Below are positions 28,437 through 36,177 of a DNA stretch of 36,177 nucleotides, piece by piece. A program made the translations under genes and the position numbers. The stretch's first letter is position 1, and each line of letters begins with the position of its first letter. Below the pieces are notes generated by a model, which saw nothing but the letters and a program-made list of their open reading frames with translations, was not told the origin of the DNA and did not search any database. This stretch comes from Thermoplasmata archaeon. GTDB taxonomy: Archaea; Thermoplasmatota; Thermoplasmata; Thermoplasmatales; ARK-15. The DNA is taken from NCBI GenBank assembly GCA_023261755.1, contig JAGDXS010000030.1, positions 1 to 36,177 of the forward strand, written 5' to 3'.

Positions 28437-30202
28437 AGCCAGTTTTGACAAGTCCTGACATACATGCTTGGATATTGGCAAACGGCAATTATTTAAAGGG
28501 AGCTTATGTTAAAAAAACAAATTCAAAGGATGATTCTTTAATTTTAAAATTACATAAAAAGGAGGAAGGTAACAGAGATCTTGTTTTAGATCCTTCAGGA
28601 TGGATATATTTTATGGATATTGAAGGAGAACTATCCCAGATGGCTAAATATTTCAGGCAGGAATTGGATAACCTTAGAATAGAAAAGATAGAGCAGTTAA
28701 ATTTTGATAGAATCATAAGAATAGATTTTTCATTTGAGAAATCATTAATCTTGGAAATGTTTGGTGGAGGCAATATAATATTCTTAAAAAATAATGTTAT
28801 AGATTTTGCATTAAAGTACAGGGAATGGAAATCAAAATCAAATGAGGACAAGACAAGATCAATAAAAAAGGGTGAAATTTATAAATCTCCACAGCCTCCA
28901 ATAAACCCTTTTTCAATGGACATTGATACATTTAAAAAATTAATGAATCAGAATGAACAAGTAGTTAAAATTTTAGCATTGAAACTTAATCTCAGCCATT
29001 ACGCTGAATATATCTGTAATATTACAGGTATTGAAAAATCATCCCAGGGCAATAAAATACCCGATGAAAAGTTGAATGAAATTTTTTTAAAAATCAAGGA
29101 ATTTTTGAATTCAATAAACGGGAAGGGTTATCTGTGCAATGGAGAACTAAGATGTATTAATATAAACAATTGTGATGAATTTGAAAACATAAACGATGCC
29201 ATAATGAAAATAGCATTTAAAGAAGAAAATGAAACAGAGGAGGATAGAATTCTCAGGGAACAGATGAAAACACTTGAAGAATATTCCAAAATAATGGATG
29301 AATACAAAAAAATTGGTGATGAAATTCTAATGCACTTAAATGAATATAATGAAGTTATAGAAAAAATTAAAAAAAGGCAGAATCCACCAGAAATGGTATC
29401 TCTTAAGGAAACAGAAGCAGTAATAAAATTGCCCAATTCAGATATGGAAATTAAATTTAACATAACAAAAAAGCCAAGTGAAATGGCGCAATATTATTAT
29501 GAATATTCAAAGAAATTGTCAAAGAAAATAGAAGGCATCCAAAAGGTAATTGGAAAAAAGAAGAAGGTTGAAAAGAAAAAGGAAACATTACAGAGAAAAA
29601 GGTTTTGGTTTGAAAAGTTTAGATGGTTCATTTCTTCAGAAAATGCGTTGGTAATAGCTGGAAGGGATGCAAAAACAAACGAGGAAGTGGTGAAAAAATA
29701 TATGGGAGAGAGGGATTATTATGTTCATGCAGACATTCATGGAGCACCAAGCGTTGTTGTTAAGAATTCAAACATAACCGAAAAAACGCTCATTGAAGCT
29801 GGAATATTTGGTCTTGCTTATTCAAAGGCCTGGAATGCTGGATATTCAGCTGGAGATGCATACTGGGTAACATTTTCACAGGTTAGCAAAATGGCTGAAA
29901 GTGGAGAATATGTACCGAGGGGTGCGTGGATAATAAGGGGAAAAAGAAATTATATTAGAAATTTGCCAATAAGGATTGCCATGGGATTTATAAAATATGA
30001 GAACACAGATATATTAATGGCTGGCCCTGTTGATGCTGTTTCTTCAAAGACGAATAATTATGTTGTAATTATTCCTAGTGAATCATCAAAAACAGACTTG
30101 GCTAAAAAGTTGTCTGAGAAATTCAATTACCCTGTGGATGAAATAATGAAACTTTTGCCTCCGGGTCCTGGTGAGATTGCTGATGAAAAACAATCACAAT
30201 GA
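28433..30202 (+). CDS. rqcH: Ribosome-quality-control protein RqcH / NEMF homologue (NFACT)
   Basis: NFACT-N ([24 protein letters not shown]), coiled coil, NFACT-R ([53 protein letters not shown]). Confidence 0.93.
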   Translation: MKPVLTSPDIHAWILANGNYLKGAYVKKTNSKDDSLILKLHKKEEGNRDLVLDPSGWIYFMDIEGELSQMAKYFRQELDNLRIEKIEQLNFDRIIRIDFSFEKSLILEMFGGGNIIFLKNNVIDFALKYREWKSKSNEDKTRSIKKGEIYKSPQPPINPFSMDIDTFKKLMNQNEQVVKILALKLNLSHYAEYICNITGIEKSSQGNKIPDEKLNEIFLKIKEFLNSINGKGYLCNGELRCININNCDEFENINDAIMKIAFKEENETEEDRILREQMKTLEEYSKIMDEYKKIGDEILMHLNEYNEVIEKIKKRQNPPEMVSLKETEAVIKLPNSDMEIKFNITKKPSEMAQYYYEYSKKLSKKIEGIQKVIGKKKKVEKKKETLQRKRFWFEKFRWFISSENALVIAGRDAKTNEEVVKKYMGERDYYVHADIHGAPSVVVKNSNITEKTLIEAGIFGLAYSKAWNAGYSAGDAYWVTFSQVSKMAESGEYVPRGAWIIRGKRNYIRNLPIRIAMGFIKYENTDILMAGPVDAVSSKTNNYVVIIPSESSKTDLAKKLSEKFNYPVDEIMKLLPPGPGEIADEKQSQ

Positions 30203-30980
30203 AATACCGGTGAGTATTGTAATCACAGTAAAGAACGAAGAAAAGCACATAAGGGAGCTACTTGAATCAATAAAGGATCAGGAAGGTCCATTTGAAGTTA
30301 TTGTTGTAGATGCAGAAAGTAAAGACAGGACTTTGGAAATTTTAAACTCCTATAAAAATACTTTAGATATTAAAATTATTATAAAAAAATGTACTAGGGG
30401 CGAAGGAAGGAACATTGGGGTGAATAATTCAAAATATGAATATATTCTTTTCACCGACGGTGATGCAATCCTTGAAAAGAACTGGGTAAGTGAAATGAGA
30501 AAATCTTTCAGAGATGGTTATGATTTTGTTGCAGGAAAAACCATAACAATTGGAAAAGAAAAATATTCAAATTTTGATAGAGTAGAAATATTTTACAAAA
30601 ACATAGATGTAACATATCCTTCATGCAATCTTGCGTACAAGAAAAAGTTATTCAATGATCTAGGAGGTTTTGATGAAAGATTCATTACAGCCGAAGATAT
30701 TGATTTGAACTATAGGGCAGTTGACATGGGTGCGAAATTTCATTACAACGAGAATGCTATTGTATACAATAGATCAAGAGAAGATATTTTATCATTCATA
30801 AAACAGGCTTTCTGGAATGGCTATGGAAGAAAACAGCTTACAATGAAGCACGGAAGTCTATGGAAAAACTATTCAATTAATAATTTAACGTCCAGGAGGC
30901 AGATTTCCACTTACGGGATAATAAGGCTTATCTTCGCCCTATCGGGATATTTATATGCTAAAATAACATACAGGCTTTAA
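30183..30980 (+). CDS. Family 2 glycosyltransferase
   Basis: PVSIVITVKNEEKHIRELLESIKDQ, VIVVDAESKDRTLEIL, FTDGDAILEKNW, GGFDERFITAEDIDLNYR. Confidence 0.9.
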   Translation: MKNNHNEIPVSIVITVKNEEKHIRELLESIKDQEGPFEVIVVDAESKDRTLEILNSYKNTLDIKIIIKKCTRGEGRNIGVNNSKYEYILFTDGDAILEKNWVSEMRKSFRDGYDFVAGKTITIGKEKYSNFDRVEIFYKNIDVTYPSCNLAYKKKLFNDLGGFDERFITAEDIDLNYRAVDMGAKFHYNENAIVYNRSREDILSFIKQAFWNGYGRKQLTMKHGSLWKNYSINNLTSRRQISTYGIIRLIFALSGYLYAKITYRL

Positions 30981-30981
30981 A

Positions 30982-31668
30982 ATGTCAGATCCGATGATCA
31001 CAATATTAATTCCTACAATGAATGAAGAGCAGTCAATAGGCAAGGTGATTGAAAGAATAAAAAGTTCTGTTAAGCATACATACGAAATTGTTTTAATAGA
31101 TAATAGCAGGGATAAAACCCCAGAAATAGCAAGATCCATGGGTGCAAATGTAATAACTGAGAAAAGGAAAGGTTATGGAAGAGCATACAAAACTGGATTT
31201 AAAAATGTTAAGGGTGAAATAGTTGTTACATTAGATGGAGATAATACATATCCACCAGAGGTTATAGATGAATATGTAGATTATCTCATTAAGAATGATT
31301 TAGATTTCATTTCATGCGAGAGATTAACCTTGCTCCCTAAAAACTCCATGAGCACAGCACATAAGATAGGAAATTTTGTTTTAAACATAGCATTTTTATC
31401 CCTTTTCTTCATAAAATTAAAAGATTCACAAAGCGGTATGTGGATTTTTAAATCAAAGATTATTCCATATTTGGACGTTTGTTCAAATGGCATGGCATTT
31501 TCAGAGGAACTGAAAATGGAAGCATGGTCAAAATTTAAGGCTAAGGAACTTCCTATAAAATATGGTTTGAGGGAAGGTGAAAAAAAACTTCAAACATTTA
31601 AGGATGGCATCAAGAATCTTTTGTATCTAATAGAAAGAAGATTCAAAAAATGCAAAGGTATCGATTAA
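30982..31668 (+). CDS. Family 2 glycosyltransferase, dolichyl-phosphate-sugar synthase-like
   Basis: ITILIPTMNEEQSIGKVIERI, IVLIDNSRDKTPEIARSMGANVITEKRKGYGRAYKTGFKNVKGEIVVTLDGDNTYPPE. Confidence 0.9.
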   Translation: MSDPMITILIPTMNEEQSIGKVIERIKSSVKHTYEIVLIDNSRDKTPEIARSMGANVITEKRKGYGRAYKTGFKNVKGEIVVTLDGDNTYPPEVIDEYVDYLIKNDLDFISCERLTLLPKNSMSTAHKIGNFVLNIAFLSLFFIKLKDSQSGMWIFKSKIIPYLDVCSNGMAFSEELKMEAWSKFKAKELPIKYGLREGEKKLQTFKDGIKNLLYLIERRFKKCKGID

Positions 31669-31698
31669 TTTATTTCCCTTTTCAACATTACCATAATT

Positions 31699-33171
31699 AT
31701 GAGGGCAATTGTTTCCGTTTCGGATAGAAGAAACATTAATGTTTTGGTAAAAGAGCTTATTGATATGAATGCAGAAATTTATGCAACTTCAGGAACATTG
31801 AATTATCTCATTACAAATAATTTGAAAGTAAAAAGCATTGAAGAATTAACAAATTTCCCTGAAATTCTTTCTGGAAGAGTTAAGACACTCCACCCCAATG
31901 TTTTTGGCGGAATACTTGCCAGGTCAGACCAATTGAAAGAAATTGAAAAATTGAAAATTAAAAAAATAGATCTTGTAGTTGTAAACTTATATCCATTTGA
32001 ACAAACTGATAAAATAGAAGAAAAATTAATTGAAAATATTGATATAGGAGGAGTATCATTGATTCGGGCTGCTGCAAAAAATTTTGAATCTGTCGCTGTT
32101 GTAACTGATCCTGATGATTATTCCATAATCATTGAAAATTTAAAAGAAAAAAATGAAATACCTATTGAAATAAGAAAAGAACTTGCATTGAAAGCTTTTT
32201 ATTACACTGCCAGATACGATTCAATAATATACAGAACACTATGGGAACTTTATAAGAATCTTCCATATGGTAATATTATTTTCCATGGAAAAGGAGCTGA
32301 AGATCTCAGGTATGGTGAAAATCCCCAAAATATTGCCAAATTTTATTCAGATTCAAAGCCATGGGAATACATCCAGGGAAAAGAAATATCTTATAACAAC
32401 ATTCTAGATATGGATTCAGCATGGAAAACTGTTTTTGAATTTGAAAATCCTGCAGTTGCTATAATTAAGCATACAAATCCGTGTGGTGTTGCAGAATCTG
32501 AGAATCTTGTTGAAGCATATAAAAAGGCTCTTGAATCCGATCCCATGTCAGCATACGGTGGCATTGTTGCTGTTAACAGAAAAGTTGATATCGACCTCGC
32601 AAGGGAATTAAAAGGTAATTTTTATGAACTTTTAGCCGCACCAGATTTTTCTGTGGAAGCAATAGAATTTTTTAAAAAGAATAAGAAAAATATGAGGGTA
32701 ATTAAAATTCGGAATATTCAGGATAATTATGAAATTCGAACGGCAGCAGGTGGTTTTCTTTACCAGAAATTTGGCAAAGAGGAAATAAAATTTAATACAG
32801 TTACAAAAAAAGAACCAACCCTGGATGAAATGAATGATCTTAAATTTGCCTGGAAGGTTGTTAAACATGTGAAAAGCAATGCCATAGTTCTTGCAAAAAA
32901 TCATGCAACAGTTGGAATAGGTGCAGGCCAGATGAGCAGGGTAGATTCTGTCAAAATTTCAATTATGAAATCCAATGGAAAATCTGTTGGTTCAGTCCTT
33001 GCATCTGATGCATTTTTCCCATTCCCAGATGATGTGGAAGAAGCAGCAAAGGGAGGAATTAAAGCAATAATCCAGCCTGGAGGATCAAAAAGAGATCAGG
33101 AAGTAATAGATATGGCAAATAGGTATGGAATTGCCATGGTATTTACAGGTGTAAGGGTATTCAGACATTAG
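31699..33171 (+). CDS. purH: Bifunctional AICAR transformylase/IMP cyclohydrolase PurH
   Basis: RAIVSVSDRRNINVLVKEL, LSGRVKTLHPNVFGGIL, LRYGENPQNIAKFY, AIIKHTNPCGVAES, SDAFFPFPDDVEEAAKGGIKAIIQPGGSKRDQEVID. Confidence 0.96.
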   Translation: MRAIVSVSDRRNINVLVKELIDMNAEIYATSGTLNYLITNNLKVKSIEELTNFPEILSGRVKTLHPNVFGGILARSDQLKEIEKLKIKKIDLVVVNLYPFEQTDKIEEKLIENIDIGGVSLIRAAAKNFESVAVVTDPDDYSIIIENLKEKNEIPIEIRKELALKAFYYTARYDSIIYRTLWELYKNLPYGNIIFHGKGAEDLRYGENPQNIAKFYSDSKPWEYIQGKEISYNNILDMDSAWKTVFEFENPAVAIIKHTNPCGVAESENLVEAYKKALESDPMSAYGGIVAVNRKVDIDLARELKGNFYELLAAPDFSVEAIEFFKKNKKNMRVIKIRNIQDNYEIRTAAGGFLYQKFGKEEIKFNTVTKKEPTLDEMNDLKFAWKVVKHVKSNAIVLAKNHATVGIGAGQMSRVDSVKISIMKSNGKSVGSVLASDAFFPFPDDVEEAAKGGIKAIIQPGGSKRDQEVIDMANRYGIAMVFTGVRVFRH

Positions 33172-33180
33172 GTGTTTTTT

Positions 33181-33753
33181 ATGGATTCCATAGATGAAAT
33201 GATATTAATTGGGAAAAAGCTTGAATCTCTAGGTCTAATAGAATCATCCCACAGCGGGAACATCAGTGTCAGGAACGGCAATAAATTTCTCATTAAAAAA
33301 CATGGAAAAATGATGGGATCCCTTAATAGGGATGATATAATAGAACTTGATTTTAATGATGAAAAAGGTTATGAAATAGCATCAAGTGAAGTATATGCGC
33401 ATAGAAGCATATATTTAAATACAGATGCAAAAGCTATTATTCATGCACATACACCATATGCAATCACACTTTCAATGTTTTTTGAAAAAATATTCCCTGT
33501 TGATGCAGAAGGCAAATATTATCTTGAATACATCCCTGTAATAATATCAGAAGATCCTGTTGCATCAAAGGACATAGCTGAAAAACTTGGATCAACCTTA
33601 AAGGATCATTATGTTGCTATTGTAAGAGGTCATGGTACATTCTCCAGAGGTAAAGATCTCAATGAGGCTTTAAAATACCTTACGATATGCGAAAGCGTTT
33701 CGCATTTAAAATATCTTTATGATCTATGGAATTCTAATGTTCACATATGTTGA
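33181..33753 (+). CDS. Class II aldolase/adducin family protein
   Basis: GKKLESLGLIESSHSGNISVRNGNKFLIKKHG, AIIHAHTPYAITLS (metal His), IVRGHGTFSRGKDLNEAL. Confidence 0.87.
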   Translation: MDSIDEMILIGKKLESLGLIESSHSGNISVRNGNKFLIKKHGKMMGSLNRDDIIELDFNDEKGYEIASSEVYAHRSIYLNTDAKAIIHAHTPYAITLSMFFEKIFPVDAEGKYYLEYIPVIISEDPVASKDIAEKLGSTLKDHYVAIVRGHGTFSRGKDLNEALKYLTICESVSHLKYLYDLWNSNVHIC

Positions 33754-35562
33754 ATTAAGTGCCGTACCATTTCCGTAATCTTTTTGAACATCATCCGAAA
33801 CAATGAAATTTACATTCCACCCGTTTATTGATGGCCATGATCCTTTATAAATCAATAATACACCTTCTGGAACTGAATCTGTTAAAATGACCTTAGTTTT
33901 AATTGATCCGTACTCATTTTCAAGAATTATTTCATCACCACTTTTTATAGAATATGATTCAGCATCTTTTACATTCATTCTTAACGCGGTATCGAATTCG
34001 TAGAGATTATTAAACTGGCTCGTTATTCCCTGAATGTGCGTAAGGCTCAATAACCTGAATTTTTTCTCCTCAAGTTTAAAATTTTTTAATTCTTGAATGA
34101 ATTCATCCATGTTTATTTTGAAATCATTAACCTGCCTTTCAATTTTTGCAAATCCTTTTTTGTATAATTCATTAGAATCAATTCCCAAATCACTTATGAT
34201 TCTATTTATTATTTCATTTTCAGTTTCAAAAAGAAATTTATCTTTCAAATTCATCTTATATGCAAGCTTTACAAATAAATCGTGGTTGGAAATAGCAAAT
34301 CCTGGAGGATCGAATATTTTTTGGTTAATATTAATATAATCATGGTAATATGAATCTACAATATCATTATATTCAAAAAATGAGGCTGCAGGAATAACAA
34401 TATCTGCAAATCTGGCAGTATCAGTCAAAAATAGATCATGAACAACAATAAAAATATCCCTTTCCATAAGAATTTTCCTTAGAAGATTTTGATTCGGCAG
34501 TGAAACGAGTGGATTTGTATTATAAATAAAAAGCATTTTTATATCCAATTTTTCAAGCTCACGCGCTAAATTGGCTTGATTTACAACTTTTCTATGATCA
34601 TTTTTTCCTCTTAGATAATCAAAATCTATTTTGTGCTTTGCATCATAAATGAAGTTTCCTGGTTTATTTAATGTAATTAGAACTGTTTCTATTGCTTTTA
34701 TGAACAATCCACCGTATCTTGATCTCTGAAATCCATATCCCATATGTATTATTGGATTTTTTGCCTGCAACAAATCATCAGCAAGCTCTTTAATCTCATT
34801 CTCATTAATATTTGTCAACTCAGATGTTTTCTTTAGATCATAATCCATGATTACATTTTCCAGTTTTTTTATTTTTAATCCATTTTTTGAAAAATGATTC
34901 AATATGCCCAGAACAAGGTAAACATCACTTTCAATTTTTAGTTTTATGTGCCTGTCAGCTCCCTTTGCAGATTCTGTTTTCAAAGGATCAACTACATAAA
35001 TTTTAGCTTTTGAATTCTTTGCCATGGCCCAGCCATGGACGTTTGTCCAAGCCGGGTTTATACCCCAATAAACAATTAAATCTGAATCTTTAATTTTTTC
35101 AGGATCAATTCCGGTGGAGGTACCTATTAAATCATTTAGTGCCAGGCCGCCAGATTCATCGCACATTGAATGTTTTAGTTTCAATGTCCCCAAATAATTA
35201 AAAAATCTCTGCGGAAAATTGTATGATATTAAAGATCTGTTTCCTGCATATTCTACAGGCAGAATATGATCAGGCCCATATTCCTTAAGAATAAAGTTTA
35301 TTTTATCAGATATTATATTCAAAGCTTGATCGAGATCAATTTCTTTGAAATTTCCATCTCCTCTTTTTCCTTTCCTAATGAGAGGTACTTTTAATCTTTT
35401 TTCCGATAGGTGCGCTGGAACGAAATATTTTGATTTTAAGCAAAGAAAGCCAGAGGTGATTGGATGTTCTTTATTACCTGATATTTTTATTTTTTCATTC
35501 ACTCTTGTTATAATTGCGCAAGAATCGAAACAATCCTTTGGGCAAGCAGAGAAATAATCCAT
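33724..35562 (-). CDS. Mo/W-bisMGD molybdopterin oxidoreductase (DMSO reductase family)
   Basis: N-terminal 4Fe-4S motif CPKDCFDSC...FLCLKSK; HILPVEYAGN, LIVYWGINPAWTNVHGW, MLFIYNTNPLVSLPNQN. Confidence 0.9.
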   Translation of the reverse strand: MDYFSACPKDCFDSCAIITRVNEKIKISGNKEHPITSGFLCLKSKYFVPAHLSEKRLKVPLIRKGKRGDGNFKEIDLDQALNIISDKINFILKEYGPDHILPVEYAGNRSLISYNFPQRFFNYLGTLKLKHSMCDESGGLALNDLIGTSTGIDPEKIKDSDLIVYWGINPAWTNVHGWAMAKNSKAKIYVVDPLKTESAKGADRHIKLKIESDVYLVLGILNHFSKNGLKIKKLENVIMDYDLKKTSELTNINENEIKELADDLLQAKNPIIHMGYGFQRSRYGGLFIKAIETVLITLNKPGNFIYDAKHKIDFDYLRGKNDHRKVVNQANLARELEKLDIKMLFIYNTNPLVSLPNQNLLRKILMERDIFIVVHDLFLTDTARFADIVIPAASFFEYNDIVDSYYHDYININQKIFDPPGFAISNHDLFVKLAYKMNLKDKFLFETENEIINRIISDLGIDSNELYKKGFAKIERQVNDFKINMDEFIQELKNFKLEEKKFRLLSLTHIQGITSQFNNLYEFDTALRMNVKDAESYSIKSGDEIILENEYGSIKTKVILTDSVPEGVLLIYKGSWPSINGWNVNFIVSDDVQKDYGNGTALNSTYVNIRIP

Positions 35563-35633
35563 AAAATTTGCAAATATTGGAAACTTAATAATATTTTCTA
35601 AAAAATTACAAAAAAAATAATAATAAGAAAAAA

Positions 35634-35656
35634 TTAAGATCTAGAGTGGATCTTAA
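35634..35656. promoter_or_regulatory. Perfect 8-bp inverted repeat TTAAGATC-TAGAGTG-GATCTTAA around a GTG start codon
   Basis: Arms are exact reverse complements; loop/spacer of 7 nt ends with the GTG start at 35646-35648. Confidence 0.5.
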
Positions 35657-35993
35657 ATATATTGTAAAAAAGTTAAAAAATTCTGAAGGAAATTATTTGA
35701 TTAAAATTAAAACAAAGAAAGGACCAATTGAATTGGAAAATGAACTATATGAATTATTTAAGAATTTAGGAATTAAAAATATAATAAGCCATTGGTCACC
35801 TTATTCAAGATCTGGTCTAATTGAAATTCTTTGCAATAATTTGAACATTTACATTGAATGGTATGCATTCAAAGACGAATCCGTAATTCTATTTAAAAAA
35901 ATTGATAATTATGATGTAAGTGCTTTTGATGAATATCTTTCATCATTAGGCATTGAAAATTATGTACTTAGATTAATGAGAATGGAATTTTGA
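35646..35993 (+). CDS. Hypothetical protein (115 aa)
   Basis: Open frame with plausible composition, GTG start; no family recognised. Confidence 0.6.
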   Translation: MDLKYIVKKLKNSEGNYLIKIKTKKGPIELENELYELFKNLGIKNIISHWSPYSRSGLIEILCNNLNIYIEWYAFKDESVILFKKIDNYDVSAFDEYLSSLGIENYVLRLMRMEF

Positions 35994-36060
35994 TTATAAT
36001 ATATATATTTTTTATATTTAATTAAAAAATTCAATAATTTACGAAATTATGTACCAAAAC

Positions 36061-36067
36061 ATTTATA
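36061..36067 (+). promoter_or_regulatory. TATA-like box upstream of the terminal partial gene
   Basis: ATTTATAAG context about 45 nt upstream of ATG 36109, which also has an AGAGGT SD-like motif. Confidence 0.35.
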
Positions 36068-36108
36068 AGTGCGTTTTTGTATTAATAAATGCATAAGAGG
36101 TAGATCTT

Positions 36109-36177
36109 ATGGAAAAAAAGAGTTTATATGCCATAGTGGCAGTAATTGTAGTGATAGTGATAATCATAGCAGCAGCC
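36109..36177 (+). CDS. Truncated gene; N-terminal membrane/secretion segment (MEKKSLYAIVAVIVVIVIIIAAA...)
   Basis: ATG followed by short positive N-terminus and hydrophobic stretch; runs off the window. Confidence 0.6.
   Translation, partial: MEKKSLYAIVAVIVVIVIIIAAA

Noticed and set aside
1-36177. CRISPR arrays, tRNA/rRNA genes, toxin-antitoxin or defence loci
   Set aside because: No regularly spaced repeats, cloverleaf-like sequences or recognisable defence proteins were seen on reading; tRNAscan-SE/Infernal/DefenseFinder were not run and would be needed to exclude them.

Overview
The window is a gene-dense, AT-rich archaeal chromosomal segment. It is probably euryarchaeal or Thermoplasmatota-like, but I infer taxonomy only from gene content. 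It carries about 33 protein genes and I found no rRNA, tRNA or CRISPR. Recognisable content: UbiD-family decarboxylase; TFB; lysine 6-aminotransferase plus an alanine/ornithine-racemase-fold protein; archaeal asparagine-synthetase-like AsnRS paralogue divergent from an Lrp/AsnC regulator; HAD phosphatase; two tandem MoeA genes, one fused to a periplasmic-binding-like domain; a DUF1611 + PP-loop ATPase operon preceded by a 31-codon micro-ORF; DMT transporter; the Pus10-L21e-Rpb4-DUF655-KsgA translation/transcription cluster; a three-gene operon ending in a divergent, exonuclease-degenerate family-B DNA polymerase (PolB2-like); M20 amidohydrolase; GluRS; NOG1-like GTPase; MptA/FolE2; DNA topoisomerase VI (B and A); RqcH/NEMF; two GT2 glycosyltransferases; PurH; class II aldolase; and a Mo/W-bisMGD oxidoreductase. 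The best candidates for undescribed biology are: (1) the PolB2-like operon with an apparently degenerate RecA/RadA-like partner and a small helical protein, reminiscent of a mutasome; (2) the micro-ORF/DUF1611/PP-loop (SGGKES + Cys cluster) operon, possibly acting on D-glutamate or peptide epimerisation in an organism with no evident murein genes here; (3) small regulatory palindromes at the Lrp/AsnC promoter and around the GTG start of a divergently transcribed orphan gene.
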